Assembly: GCA_027449805.1 (NCBI GenBank)
Contig: DAIDKY010000015.1
Location: forward strand, 1 to 14,603
Direction: 5' to 3'
DNA length: 14,603 nt
Source of the DNA: a bacterium
GTDB taxonomy: Bacteria > Patescibacteriota > Saccharimonadia > UBA4664
The notes beneath the pieces are model-generated. The model searched no databases, was not told the DNA's origin, and saw nothing but the letters and a program-made list of their open reading frames with translations. Positions within the stretch are counted from its first letter, which is position 1; each line of letters opens with the position of its first letter. Below, piece after piece: positions 1-4,866 of the stretch. Both the position numbers and the translations under genes were made by a program.

Positions 1-1
1 A

Positions 2-121
2 GAGAGTGGTTATTCCGCAGCCGAGTTTGCAAATATCGTCAGTCTTATGGAGATTACCGGTAAGGTTGTGAGTTCAGGAGCCGGCCACTGGGTAATTCGT
101 GGCAAATTAGATAAAACTTAG
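2..121 (+). CDS. dprA: DNA-processing protein DprA, C-terminal fragment
   Basis: Partial gene, cut by the left edge; 39 residues remain before TAG. DprA binds single-stranded DNA entering during transformation and loads RecA onto it. The visible end reads GYSAAEFANIVSLMEITGKV and then HWVIRGKL, which matches the small winged-helix domain that closes many DprA proteins, where an LxxLEIxGxV helix is followed by a short GxxWVxR strand. The Rossmann core lies outside the window, so the call rests on this domain alone. The frame is open from base 2. The next gene has its own -10 box directly after this stop, so it need not be co-transcribed. Another winged-helix protein is the main alternative. 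Confidence 0.68.
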   Translation, partial: ESGYSAAEFANIVSLMEITGKVVSSGAGHWVIRGKLDKT

Positions 122-122
122 C

Positions 123-128
123 TATAAT
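123..128 (+). promoter_or_regulatory. -10 box TATAAT, leaderless promoter of the dus-sbcB operon
   Basis: A perfect TATAAT lies two bases after the dprA stop and nine bases before the ATG at 138. A start site about seven bases downstream would fall at 135-136, so the mRNA would begin almost at the start codon. There is no room for a Shine-Dalgarno. The -35 region (about 100-105, TGGCAA) is poor. The same arrangement recurs at other genes in this window. Confidence 0.6.
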
Positions 129-137
129 TAGAGACAT

Positions 138-1094
138 ATGTCAATGTTTTGGTCAAATCTTCCCAAACCTTTCTTCGTCCTCGCCCCGATGGACGACGTC
201 ACCGACGTCGTCTTTCGTGATGTGATCGAAAATGTCGCACCCCCGGATGTATTCTTTACCGAGTTCACCTCGACAGACGGCCTAGCATCGCCGGGACGAG
301 AGCGTGTCATGGAAAAGTTGGCCCGTAATCCGGATAGTAAATACCCCTTAGTTGCCCAGCTCTGGGGCAATGATCCTGAGCTTTACCGACAGGCTGCAGC
401 AGATATGGCCGCGATGGGCTTTGATGGTATTGATATCAACATGGGTTGTCCCGAGCGCGGCATCGTTGCACGCGGTTGCTGCGGCGGGTTAATTGGCTGT
501 TATCACGAAGCCGAAGCTATTATTAGCGCTACCAAAGAGGGTGCTGGCAAACTGCCAGTCAGCGTCAAGACGCGTATCGGCTTAGGCAGCATCATAACCG
601 AGGATTGGTTTAACTTCCTACTCAAACAGAATCTAGCCGCCATAACGGTTCACGGCCGCACGGTCCGCGAAATGAGCAAGGTTCCTGCCCACTGGGACGA
701 GATTGCTAAAGTTGTAGCACTGCGCAATCAGCTGGCGCCACAGACCCTTATTATCGGTAATGGCGATGTAGCCGACCGCGCTGAGGGACTTGCGCGCGTC
801 GAGGAGTCGGGCGTCGACGGGATCATGATCGGGCGAGGTATCTTCCACAATATCTTTGCCTTCGACCAACAGACGGGCGAGCACAACCAGGATGAGATGA
901 TTACAATTCTACTTGAACACCTCGATGCCTTTGAGCAGACCTGGGGCGATACCAAGTCGTTTCAGATACTCAAGAAGTTCTTTAAACTATATATCAATGG
1001 GTGGTATGGTGCCGCCGAACTACGTGCTCGTCTAATGGATGTCAACTCTCCCGATGAAGTCCGTGCAATATTGAAGGGCGTTAGCGTACACTAG
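138..1094 (+). CDS. dus: tRNA-dihydrouridine synthase (Dus family)
   Basis: 318 residues, normal for the family. Dus enzymes are FMN- and NADPH-dependent and reduce uridine in the tRNA D-loop to dihydrouridine. Visible signatures: APMDDVTD at 16-23 (flavin-binding start of the TIM barrel), DINMGCPERGIVARGCCGG at about 99-117 with Cys104 in the GCP motif that carries the catalytic cysteine, VSVKTRIG with Lys144, VHGRT with His172, and the phosphate-binding GNGDV (207-211) and GIMIGRG (228-234). A helical C-terminal tRNA-binding domain follows. The start at 138 is chosen because it sits just after a TATAAT box. sbcB follows after a 4-base gap, so the two form an operon. The Dus subtype cannot be fixed by eye. 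Confidence 0.93.
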   Translation: MSMFWSNLPKPFFVLAPMDDVTDVVFRDVIENVAPPDVFFTEFTSTDGLASPGRERVMEKLARNPDSKYPLVAQLWGNDPELYRQAAADMAAMGFDGIDINMGCPERGIVARGCCGGLIGCYHEAEAIISATKEGAGKLPVSVKTRIGLGSIITEDWFNFLLKQNLAAITVHGRTVREMSKVPAHWDEIAKVVALRNQLAPQTLIIGNGDVADRAEGLARVEESGVDGIMIGRGIFHNIFAFDQQTGEHNQDEMITILLEHLDAFEQTWGDTKSFQILKKFFKLYINGWYGAAELRARLMDVNSPDEVRAILKGVSVH

Positions 1095-1098
1095 GGCT

Positions 1099-2502
1099 AT
1101 GAGCAATCAGACCTTTTTTTTCTACGATCTCGAGACCTCGGGGTTAGATCCGCGCAAGCATCGCATCATGCAGTTTGCCGGCCAGCGAACCAATATGGAT
1201 CTTGAGCCGGTCGGGGAGCCCATCAATATACTGGTCAAACTCAGTCCGGAGGTCCTGCCCGATCCGCCCGCAATCATCATCACCGGGATCACCCCGCAGG
1301 AGACGCTCGAACACGGCATCGCCGAGCGAGACGCAATCGATAAGATTATGCAGGAGGCCTTTAAGCCCGATACGATTGTCGTAGGCTTCAACAATATACG
1401 TTTCGACGACGAGTTTATTCGATACAGTGCATACCGCAACTTTTGGGACCCGTACGAGTGGGCTTATGCAGACGGACGCTCCCGTTGGGATATGCTAGAC
1501 GTAGTGCGCCTTGTTCGTGCTTTACGCCCGGAGGGTATAACCTGGCCAGTCGACGACAACGAAGACCCGATCAACCGTCTCGAACACCTGGCTAGTGCCA
1601 ACGGTGTAACCCACCTCAAAGCCCATGATGCTCTCTCGGACGTCGAAGCACTCATATCCATCACTCGGTTAATCCGCGAAAAACAGCCTCGCATGTACCA
1701 GTACCTCTTGGACGGACGCTCTAAAGAAGCGGTTGGCAAACTGGTCAATCCCGCAAAGCCCGAACCCTTCATCTATAGCTCAGGACGCTACGGCAAGGCG
1801 ACTAACTTTACGACCGTCGCGTACCCTATCGGTCACGGCGACAACAAGAAAGTCATCGTCTACGACCTGCGCCAAGATCCCACGCCTTACCTCAAGTTGA
1901 GCGTAGAGCAACTCCGCGCGATCCGTTTCGCCAAATGGGAGGAGCGCCAGAACCCGGATTATATCCCGTTACCCGCCAAAGAGCTCACTCCGAACAAGTG
2001 TCCGGCCGTGGCGCCCTACGTCACGCTACGTGCCGAAGACGCCAAGCGACTCAAAATCGAACCGGAACAGATCATAGCGAACCTGGATATTTTAAAGAAG
2101 AGTGATCTTAGTGCAAAGTTACAAGAGATTTTTAGCTCAGATAAGCAATTCCCAAAGACAACCGATGTCGACGCCGCTCTCTACGATGGTTTCGTTAACG
2201 CCCAGGCCGATAAATCGGCCATGCTCCAGATAAGACGTGCTCAAGTAGCTGATTTAGCCGTTTTAAGGCCTGATTTCGTCGATTCTCGGCTCCCTGAACT
2301 GTTTATCCGCTACAAGGGCCGAAACGCGCCAGAAACGCTCTCCACAAGCGAGAAAGGCCACTGGGAGGCCTATGTCACCGAGAGACGCGCCGCCGATAAG
2401 CCTAGTTACAACAAGACCTTGGCCGCCTTTACGCAACGAGCTAAGGGGAACGAACTCAAACTAATCGAAGCGCTTATACAATGGAAAAGCCCCACCGGCT
2501 AG
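1099..2502 (+). CDS. sbcB: Exodeoxyribonuclease I
   Basis: 467 residues, close to E. coli ExoI (475). ExoI digests single-stranded DNA 3'-to-5' and acts in mismatch repair and recombination. The N-terminal DEDDh exonuclease fold is complete: YDLETSG gives Asp10 and Glu12, GFNNIRFDDEF gives Asp103/104, and HDALSDVEAL gives His176 and Asp181. The SH3-like and helical ExoI C-terminal regions follow, including FIYSSGRYG, WEERQNPDYIPLP near 275-287 and a late FIRYKGRN segment. It starts 4 bases after dus, with only a weak AGGG-like sequence before ATG, so it is probably co-translated from the dus transcript. The stop codon TAG sits inside the loop of a hairpin that ends the opposing GNAT gene. Confidence 0.94.
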   Translation: MSNQTFFFYDLETSGLDPRKHRIMQFAGQRTNMDLEPVGEPINILVKLSPEVLPDPPAIIITGITPQETLEHGIAERDAIDKIMQEAFKPDTIVVGFNNIRFDDEFIRYSAYRNFWDPYEWAYADGRSRWDMLDVVRLVRALRPEGITWPVDDNEDPINRLEHLASANGVTHLKAHDALSDVEALISITRLIREKQPRMYQYLLDGRSKEAVGKLVNPAKPEPFIYSSGRYGKATNFTTVAYPIGHGDNKKVIVYDLRQDPTPYLKLSVEQLRAIRFAKWEERQNPDYIPLPAKELTPNKCPAVAPYVTLRAEDAKRLKIEPEQIIANLDILKKSDLSAKLQEIFSSDKQFPKTTDVDAALYDGFVNAQADKSAMLQIRRAQVADLAVLRPDFVDSRLPELFIRYKGRNAPETLSTSEKGHWEAYVTERRAADKPSYNKTLAAFTQRAKGNELKLIEALIQWKSPTG

Positions 2503-2512
2503 GGTGGGGCTT
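2485..2512 (-). terminator. Intrinsic terminator of the GNAT gene, overlapping the sbcB 3' end
   Basis: A 10-bp perfect inverted repeat pairs AAGCCCCACC (2487-2496) with GGTGGGGCTT (2503-2512) around a 6-base loop. Read on the - strand, the stem is followed by TTTT, a standard intrinsic terminator for the acetyltransferase gene. On the + strand no T-run follows, so it is weaker for sbcB, whose TAG stop (2500-2502) lies in the loop. Confidence 0.8.
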
Positions 2513-2517
2513 AGGAG

Positions 2518-3192
2518 CTAGCGAGGCTGAAGTATCTCGCGAGCCCAGTCGAGGGCAGCTTGGGTCTTAGCCATGCCGGCTTGGACAGATTCAGGAACGT
2601 CTCCGTTTGGCCAAAGGATACTGACCGCGGCCGGGTTGAGACAGTTGAGGAGCGTGGTGTCGAGCCAGCGGCCGTTCTTGAGCCAGTTGCGCTGCTCCTG
2701 GCCGATCTCGACATACCCCACGCTCATCAAAGCGCGGCTCGAGGCTTCGTTCCCGCTGAGGACACCGGAATTGATGCCGTAAGCACCCAGCGTATTGAAG
2801 GCGTACCAGGTACGCAGACGGTGCGTCGTCGAAGCTATTCCTTTGCCCCACCACTGACGGTTGGCCAAGAGAATACCACTGCTGAGACGACGGTTATAGT
2901 CCCATGCTCCGGCCATGTGCAACGAGGTAACCCCGACCAGCTCCTCAACGTCGTCGTGACGGATAGCCACCATCCAGTCGACGACCTTAGAGTTCTGGCC
3001 GACCTCTTCGAAATGGGATCGCTCTTCCTGCTCGGTCGGAGCATGCCCCAGTGATACGAAGTCGAGAACCACTCCATCTTGGAGTAGGCGCGCCATTTCG
3101 CGAGCATCGTCGCTGCCATTGTACGGACGCATGATGACCGTTGCGGCCACCTCGCCCGGAAGTTCAAACTCCCAACGTGGTCCATAGACCAT
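2518..3192 (-). CDS. GNAT-family N-acetyltransferase (RimJ/RimL-like)
   Basis: 224 residues. GNAT enzymes move an acetyl group from acetyl-CoA to an amine; this one resembles the Acetyltransf_3 (RimJ/RimL-like) branch. The pyrophosphate-binding R/QxxGxG/A motif is visible as RQWWGKGIA (112-120), followed by the NEASSRALMSVGY segment (148-160) in which Asn and the hydrophobic helix typify motif B. A beta strand WMVAIRHDDVEELVGVTSL precedes it. The C-terminal extension (about 180-224) is less typical. Start choice is firm: AAAGGAGG at 3200-3207 lies 7 bases before ATG, the best Shine-Dalgarno in the window. The gene stands alone and converges on sbcB. The substrate is unknown; ribosomal protein, peptide or small amine are all possible. 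Confidence 0.85.
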   Translation of the reverse strand: MVYGPRWEFELPGEVAATVIMRPYNGSDDAREMARLLQDGVVLDFVSLGHAPTEQEERSHFEEVGQNSKVVDWMVAIRHDDVEELVGVTSLHMAGAWDYNRRLSSGILLANRQWWGKGIASTTHRLRTWYAFNTLGAYGINSGVLSGNEASSRALMSVGYVEIGQEQRNWLKNGRWLDTTLLNCLNPAAVSILWPNGDVPESVQAGMAKTQAALDWAREILQPR

Positions 3193-3196
3193 GATT

Positions 3197-3212
3197 AACC
3201 CTCCTTTGGGTT
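3197..3212 (-). promoter_or_regulatory. Shine-Dalgarno displayed in a hairpin loop, GNAT leader
   Basis: On the - strand the leader reads AACCC-AAAGGA-GGGTT just before the ATG at 3192. The 5-bp stem has the Shine-Dalgarno core as its loop. It could tune access of the ribosome to the start. Folding is by eye. Confidence 0.45.
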
Positions 3213-3219
3213 GGTACTA

Positions 3220-3239
3220 GCCTCATCGGATGATGAGGC
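3220..3239 (-). promoter_or_regulatory. Perfect 8-bp hairpin/palindrome upstream of the GNAT gene
   Basis: GCCTCATC (3220-3227) and GATGAGGC (3232-3239) form a perfect inverted repeat with a 4-base spacer. It lies 12 bases upstream of the Shine-Dalgarno. It is either an RNA hairpin in the leader, since its CCTC could pair with the GAGG of the Shine-Dalgarno, or a DNA operator. A TTGACC (- strand, 3242-3247) abuts it but has no -10 box at a proper distance. Confidence 0.5.
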
Positions 3240-3276
3240 CCGGTCAACTGCCCGCAATGAAAGATTGATAGGTAAC

Positions 3277-3301
3277 TAAAAAGCCTCCCTTGCGGGAGGC
3301 T
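3277..3301 (-). terminator. Intrinsic terminator of the small RNA unit
   Basis: AGCCTCCC (3282-3289) and GGGAGGCT (3294-3301) form a perfect 8-bp GC-rich stem around a 4-base loop. On the - strand it is followed by TTTTT. There is no T-run on the + strand, so it ends - strand transcription arriving from the promoter at 3434-3462. Confidence 0.85.
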
Positions 3302-3321
3302 CTCCGGGACTCACTATAGTA

Positions 3322-3423
3322 TTAGCTAAGCTGAGAAACCTCCCCACAACGATAGTCGGTACGACCAATAAGGGCGTATCCGAACAAGAACATGACCTGG
3401 TTTGTGGTGGAGTTATACTTCAT
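3322..3423 (-). CDS. Possible 33-residue small ORF inside the structured RNA
   Basis: ATG at 3423 opens a frame of 33 codons ending in TAA, starting MKYNSTTNQVMFLFGYALIG and ending CGEVSQLS. The ATG is 10 bases from the -10 box, like the leaderless genes nearby. The ORF covers most of the RNA's structured body, and the ATG lies in the closing stem. The peptide shows no signal peptide, clear membrane segment or motif I recognise. It may be chance; the RNA reading is favoured. Confidence 0.22.
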   Translation of the reverse strand: MKYNSTTNQVMFLFGYALIGRTDYRCGEVSQLS

Positions 3424-3433
3424 AATGGCAATT

Positions 3434-3462
3434 ACTATAACGTAAGTATTTTAATGTGTCAA
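3434..3462 (-). promoter_or_regulatory. Near-consensus sigma70-type promoter of the small RNA
   Basis: On the - strand TTGACA (3462-3457) is followed after exactly 17 bases by TATAGT (3439-3434). The expected start site is near 3427. It is one of the two strongest promoters in the window and points at a very short unit, which suggests an abundant transcript. Its -35 box almost touches the + strand TATAAT at 3464. Confidence 0.85.
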
Positions 3463-3463
3463 A

Positions 3464-3469
3464 TATAAT
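3464..3469 (+). promoter_or_regulatory. -10 box TATAAT for the small secreted protein gene
   Basis: A perfect TATAAT, 74 bases before the GTG at 3544, but without a good -35 box. The leader would be about 68 bases and contains CACTTA-ACA-TAAGTG (3499-3513), a 6-bp hairpin. The two divergent promoters overlap here and could compete. Confidence 0.45.
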
Positions 3470-3543
3470 CGTCCCTTTAAGCATTTACTAAGGACAACCA
3501 CTTAACATAAGTGAGTAAGGCTTAACTGAAAGGGAAACCAAGC

Positions 3544-3921
3544 GTGGCTAAACGTAAACGTAAGTTAATCATGGTAACAACGGGAGCCTCGGCCCTTGCC
3601 CTGGCCGGCGTGGTCGGCTTAACCTCTGTCTCGGCCGCTTCTATGACCAATAGTACGACGCGTGGCGCACGACACCAGCATCGCCAACAAAACTATGAAA
3701 AGCACCTTGATGCTGCTGTAGGCGAAGGCAAGCTGACTGCGGCTCAGGAACAAGCAATTCTGGCCGAAGAGAAGAAGCTTCATGGCGAGATCAAAGCCGC
3801 TAAGACTGCCGCGCAACGCAAGGCAGCCCGTGAGACCGTACGTAGCGAGGCTCAAGCTTGGGCAAAAGCTAATAATATCTCGGGAAGATGGCTCCTTGAG
3901 CCCCGCAGACTACGCGGATAA
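3544..3921 (+). CDS. Small secreted helical protein, hypothetical
   Basis: 125 residues with a GTG start preceded by AAAGGG at 3529-3534. The N-terminus is a clear signal peptide: MAKRKRK, then a hydrophobic Ala/Leu/Val core, with likely cleavage near VSAAS (residues 29-33). The mature part is short, highly charged and helical. It contains NYEKHLDAAVGEGKLTAAQEQ and a run of Lys/Ala/Glu heptads, then WAKANNI near the end. Short exported proteins of this style (an AVxxGKLTxAQ segment, then WAKANNI) look like those I know from Gram-positive-like and Patescibacteria genomes, but I assign no function. The last dozen residues (GRWLLEPRRLRG) look unlike the rest. It faces the Apf-like gene across a shared terminator. 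Confidence 0.68.
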   Translation: MAKRKRKLIMVTTGASALALAGVVGLTSVSAASMTNSTTRGARHQHRQQNYEKHLDAAVGEGKLTAAQEQAILAEEKKLHGEIKAAKTAAQRKAARETVRSEAQAWAKANNISGRWLLEPRRLRG

Positions 3922-3937
3922 CCCGGTCTGAACAACC

Positions 3938-3972
3938 AAAAAACCACCACTCCCGAGGGAGGGTGGTTTTTT
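3938..3972. terminator. Bidirectional intrinsic terminator
   Basis: A-run, then CCACC-A-CTCCC paired with GGGAG-GGTGG, then a T-run. The stem has 10 pairs with one bulged A and is flanked by AAAAAA and TTTTTT, so it works on both strands. It serves the secreted protein gene (ends 3921) and the Apf-like gene (ends 3997). Confidence 0.9.
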
Positions 3973-3996
3973 GTACTAACCGAAGTTAGCGAGGTC

Positions 3997-4638
3997 TTAC
4001 CAGCTGTGGTAGGCGACCCAGTGGTTATAGGCGTTAGCCCATGAACCGTAGCGACCAACAGCGTAGGCGGTTGCCCAACGAAGTTGAGTCACAGGGTTGG
4101 TCAGATAGTCAGAACCGTAGATAGCCATCTTACTGGCTGGCTCGGCCTGGCCAAGACCGTAAGCACCTGAACCTGCATAGTTTGATTTGGTGACGCCCCA
4201 GCCTGACTCGTGGCTGATGATGTAATCAACAAAGCCATAGTCAGCAGGCGAGATGCCGGCAGCGGCCATCCAGTCGGTGTGCGAGCCCGAGGGCACGACT
4301 ACCGGGGTGGCAGCTACGCGAACGATTCGTGCAGCAGCGGCCTTAGCGGCAGCGGCTGCAGCAGCGGCGGCCTGGGCGGCGGCAGCCTGAGCTGCCTGAG
4401 CCTCAGCGGCCTGCTTGGCGCGTAGGGGCACTAACACGTCGGTGTCGAAGTTGGGCTGTTTGGGCCCGGTTACGACGATCGGGTTAGGTTTGTTTGTATT
4501 GATGCTCACCTCAAGCTGGGAAGGAACACCGGCTGTCGTTGTAGACGTTGCCGATGCGGCGACCATGCCCGGAAAGGACGTGGTAGCCTGGGCAGCGAGC
4601 AGCACCGTAGTGACTGCCAACTGTAGTCGGTTACTCAT
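3997..4638 (-). CDS. Secreted Apf-like protein with lysozyme/transglycosylase fold
   Basis: 213 residues. A signal peptide (1-30, ending MVAASA) is followed by a Ser/Thr-rich stretch, an alanine-rich helical linker (about 73-104, nearly only Ala, Gln, Glu and Lys) and a C-terminal domain (118-213). The domain reads DWMAAAGISPADYGFVDYII, then SHESGW with Glu144 as the likely catalytic acid, then GAYGLGQAEPASKMA, NPVTQLRWATAYAVGRYGSW and a final NHWVAYHSW. This is very like the C-terminal domain of lactobacillal aggregation-promoting factors and other small SLT-type lysozyme folds. It probably cleaves peptidoglycan outside the cell, either its own or that of a host. No clear Shine-Dalgarno precedes the ATG. 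The leader has a strong hairpin and a near-consensus promoter. Confidence 0.85.
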   Translation of the reverse strand: MSNRLQLAVTTVLLAAQATTSFPGMVAASATSTTTAGVPSQLEVSINTNKPNPIVVTGPKQPNFDTDVLVPLRAKQAAEAQAAQAAAAQAAAAAAAAAKAAAARIVRVAATPVVVPSGSHTDWMAAAGISPADYGFVDYIISHESGWGVTKSNYAGSGAYGLGQAEPASKMAIYGSDYLTNPVTQLRWATAYAVGRYGSWANAYNHWVAYHSW

Positions 4639-4694
4639 AGGGGCCGCGTCGAGGCGCGACTCATGGGTTCCTCGTTACTTGATGGGTGCTCAAA

Positions 4695-4728
4695 CGTAAA
4701 AAAGACTCCGAAAAGGTGTCTTTTTACG
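4695..4728 (-). promoter_or_regulatory. Terminator-shaped hairpin at the 5' end of the Apf-like mRNA
   Basis: On the - strand: CGTAAAAAGACACC, loop TTTTC, then GGAGTCTTTTTTACG. About 13 pairs form, with one A-A mismatch and one bulge. The A-tract, stem and T-tract give it the look of an intrinsic terminator. It starts only about 6 bases after the expected start site (near 4734) and lies 57 bases before the ATG. It could be an attenuator, a 5' stabilising hairpin, or a block to opposing transcription. Confidence 0.6.
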
Positions 4729-4740
4729 CGAACAAAAGGC

Positions 4741-4769
4741 AGTATATACTATCATTCCGCTTATGTCAA
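4741..4769 (-). promoter_or_regulatory. Near-consensus sigma70-type promoter of the Apf-like gene
   Basis: On the - strand TTGACA (4769-4764), a 17-base spacer and TATACT (4746-4741). The expected start site is near 4734, giving a leader of about 96 bases. Confidence 0.85.
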
Positions 4770-4823
4770 GTATTTAGACGTTGATCGATATTGCCCTTTC
4801 CGGCAGATACGAACCGCTTGGGT

Positions 4824-4829
4824 TATAAT
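4824..4829 (+). promoter_or_regulatory. -10 box TATAAT of the LtaS-like gene
   Basis: A perfect TATAAT without a good -35 box. The start site should fall near 4836. It rules out the long in-frame extension that begins at 4663. The first ATG downstream (4841) is out of frame and opens a three-codon ORF ending at 4852. Confidence 0.55.
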
Positions 4830-4866
4830 AGAATCAACTTATGACCAATTAAACGGCTGGCTCAGC

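Larger units (their letters stand above)
3277..3427 (-). ncRNA. Candidate structured small RNA, about 150 nt, unassigned
   Basis: A free-standing transcription unit with a near-consensus promoter and its own terminator. The predicted RNA folds well by eye. A closing stem pairs 3426-3422 with 3317-3313 and 3419-3415 with 3322-3318 (10 bp including one G-U, with GA bulged). A long inner stem pairs 3414-3409 with 3343-3337 and 3407-3402 with 3349-3344 (12 bp, two single-base bulges). A one-sided 14-base loop (3336-3323) separates the two stems. An apical hairpin pairs 3382-3375 with 3363-3357 (7 bp, one bulged A). Its 11-base loop contains TTGGT (3368-3364), which can pair with ACCAG (3401-3397) as a pseudoknot. 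I do not recognise the family. It lacks the SRP RNA core and is far too short for tmRNA or RNase P RNA. A 6S-like RNA is possible. Confidence 0.55.

Noticed and set aside
2560..3054. 164-residue + strand frame opposite the GNAT gene
   Set aside because: Shadow of a clear acetyltransferase gene with a strong ribosome binding site; the product shows no domain pattern.
3214..3247. Promoter for the GNAT gene from TTGACC with TAGTAC as -10
   Set aside because: The spacer is 22 bases, too long, and a hairpin occupies it. I see no convincing promoter for this gene.
3277..3427. SRP (4.5S) RNA, because CCAGGTCATGTT resembles part of its conserved arm
   Set aside because: The GGAA tetraloop and the AGCAG/AGGAAGCAGC side of the conserved internal loops are absent.
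4330..4420. GC-rich GCAGCGGCGG-type stretch as a tandem repeat or CRISPR-like element
   Set aside because: It is simply the alanine-rich linker of the Apf-like protein; no regular repeat unit or spacer is present.
4663..4866. In-frame N-terminal extension of the LtaS-like protein starting at ATG 4663
   Set aside because: It runs through the opposing promoter and leader hairpin, and starts before the TATAAT at 4824; the extra residues look non-coding.
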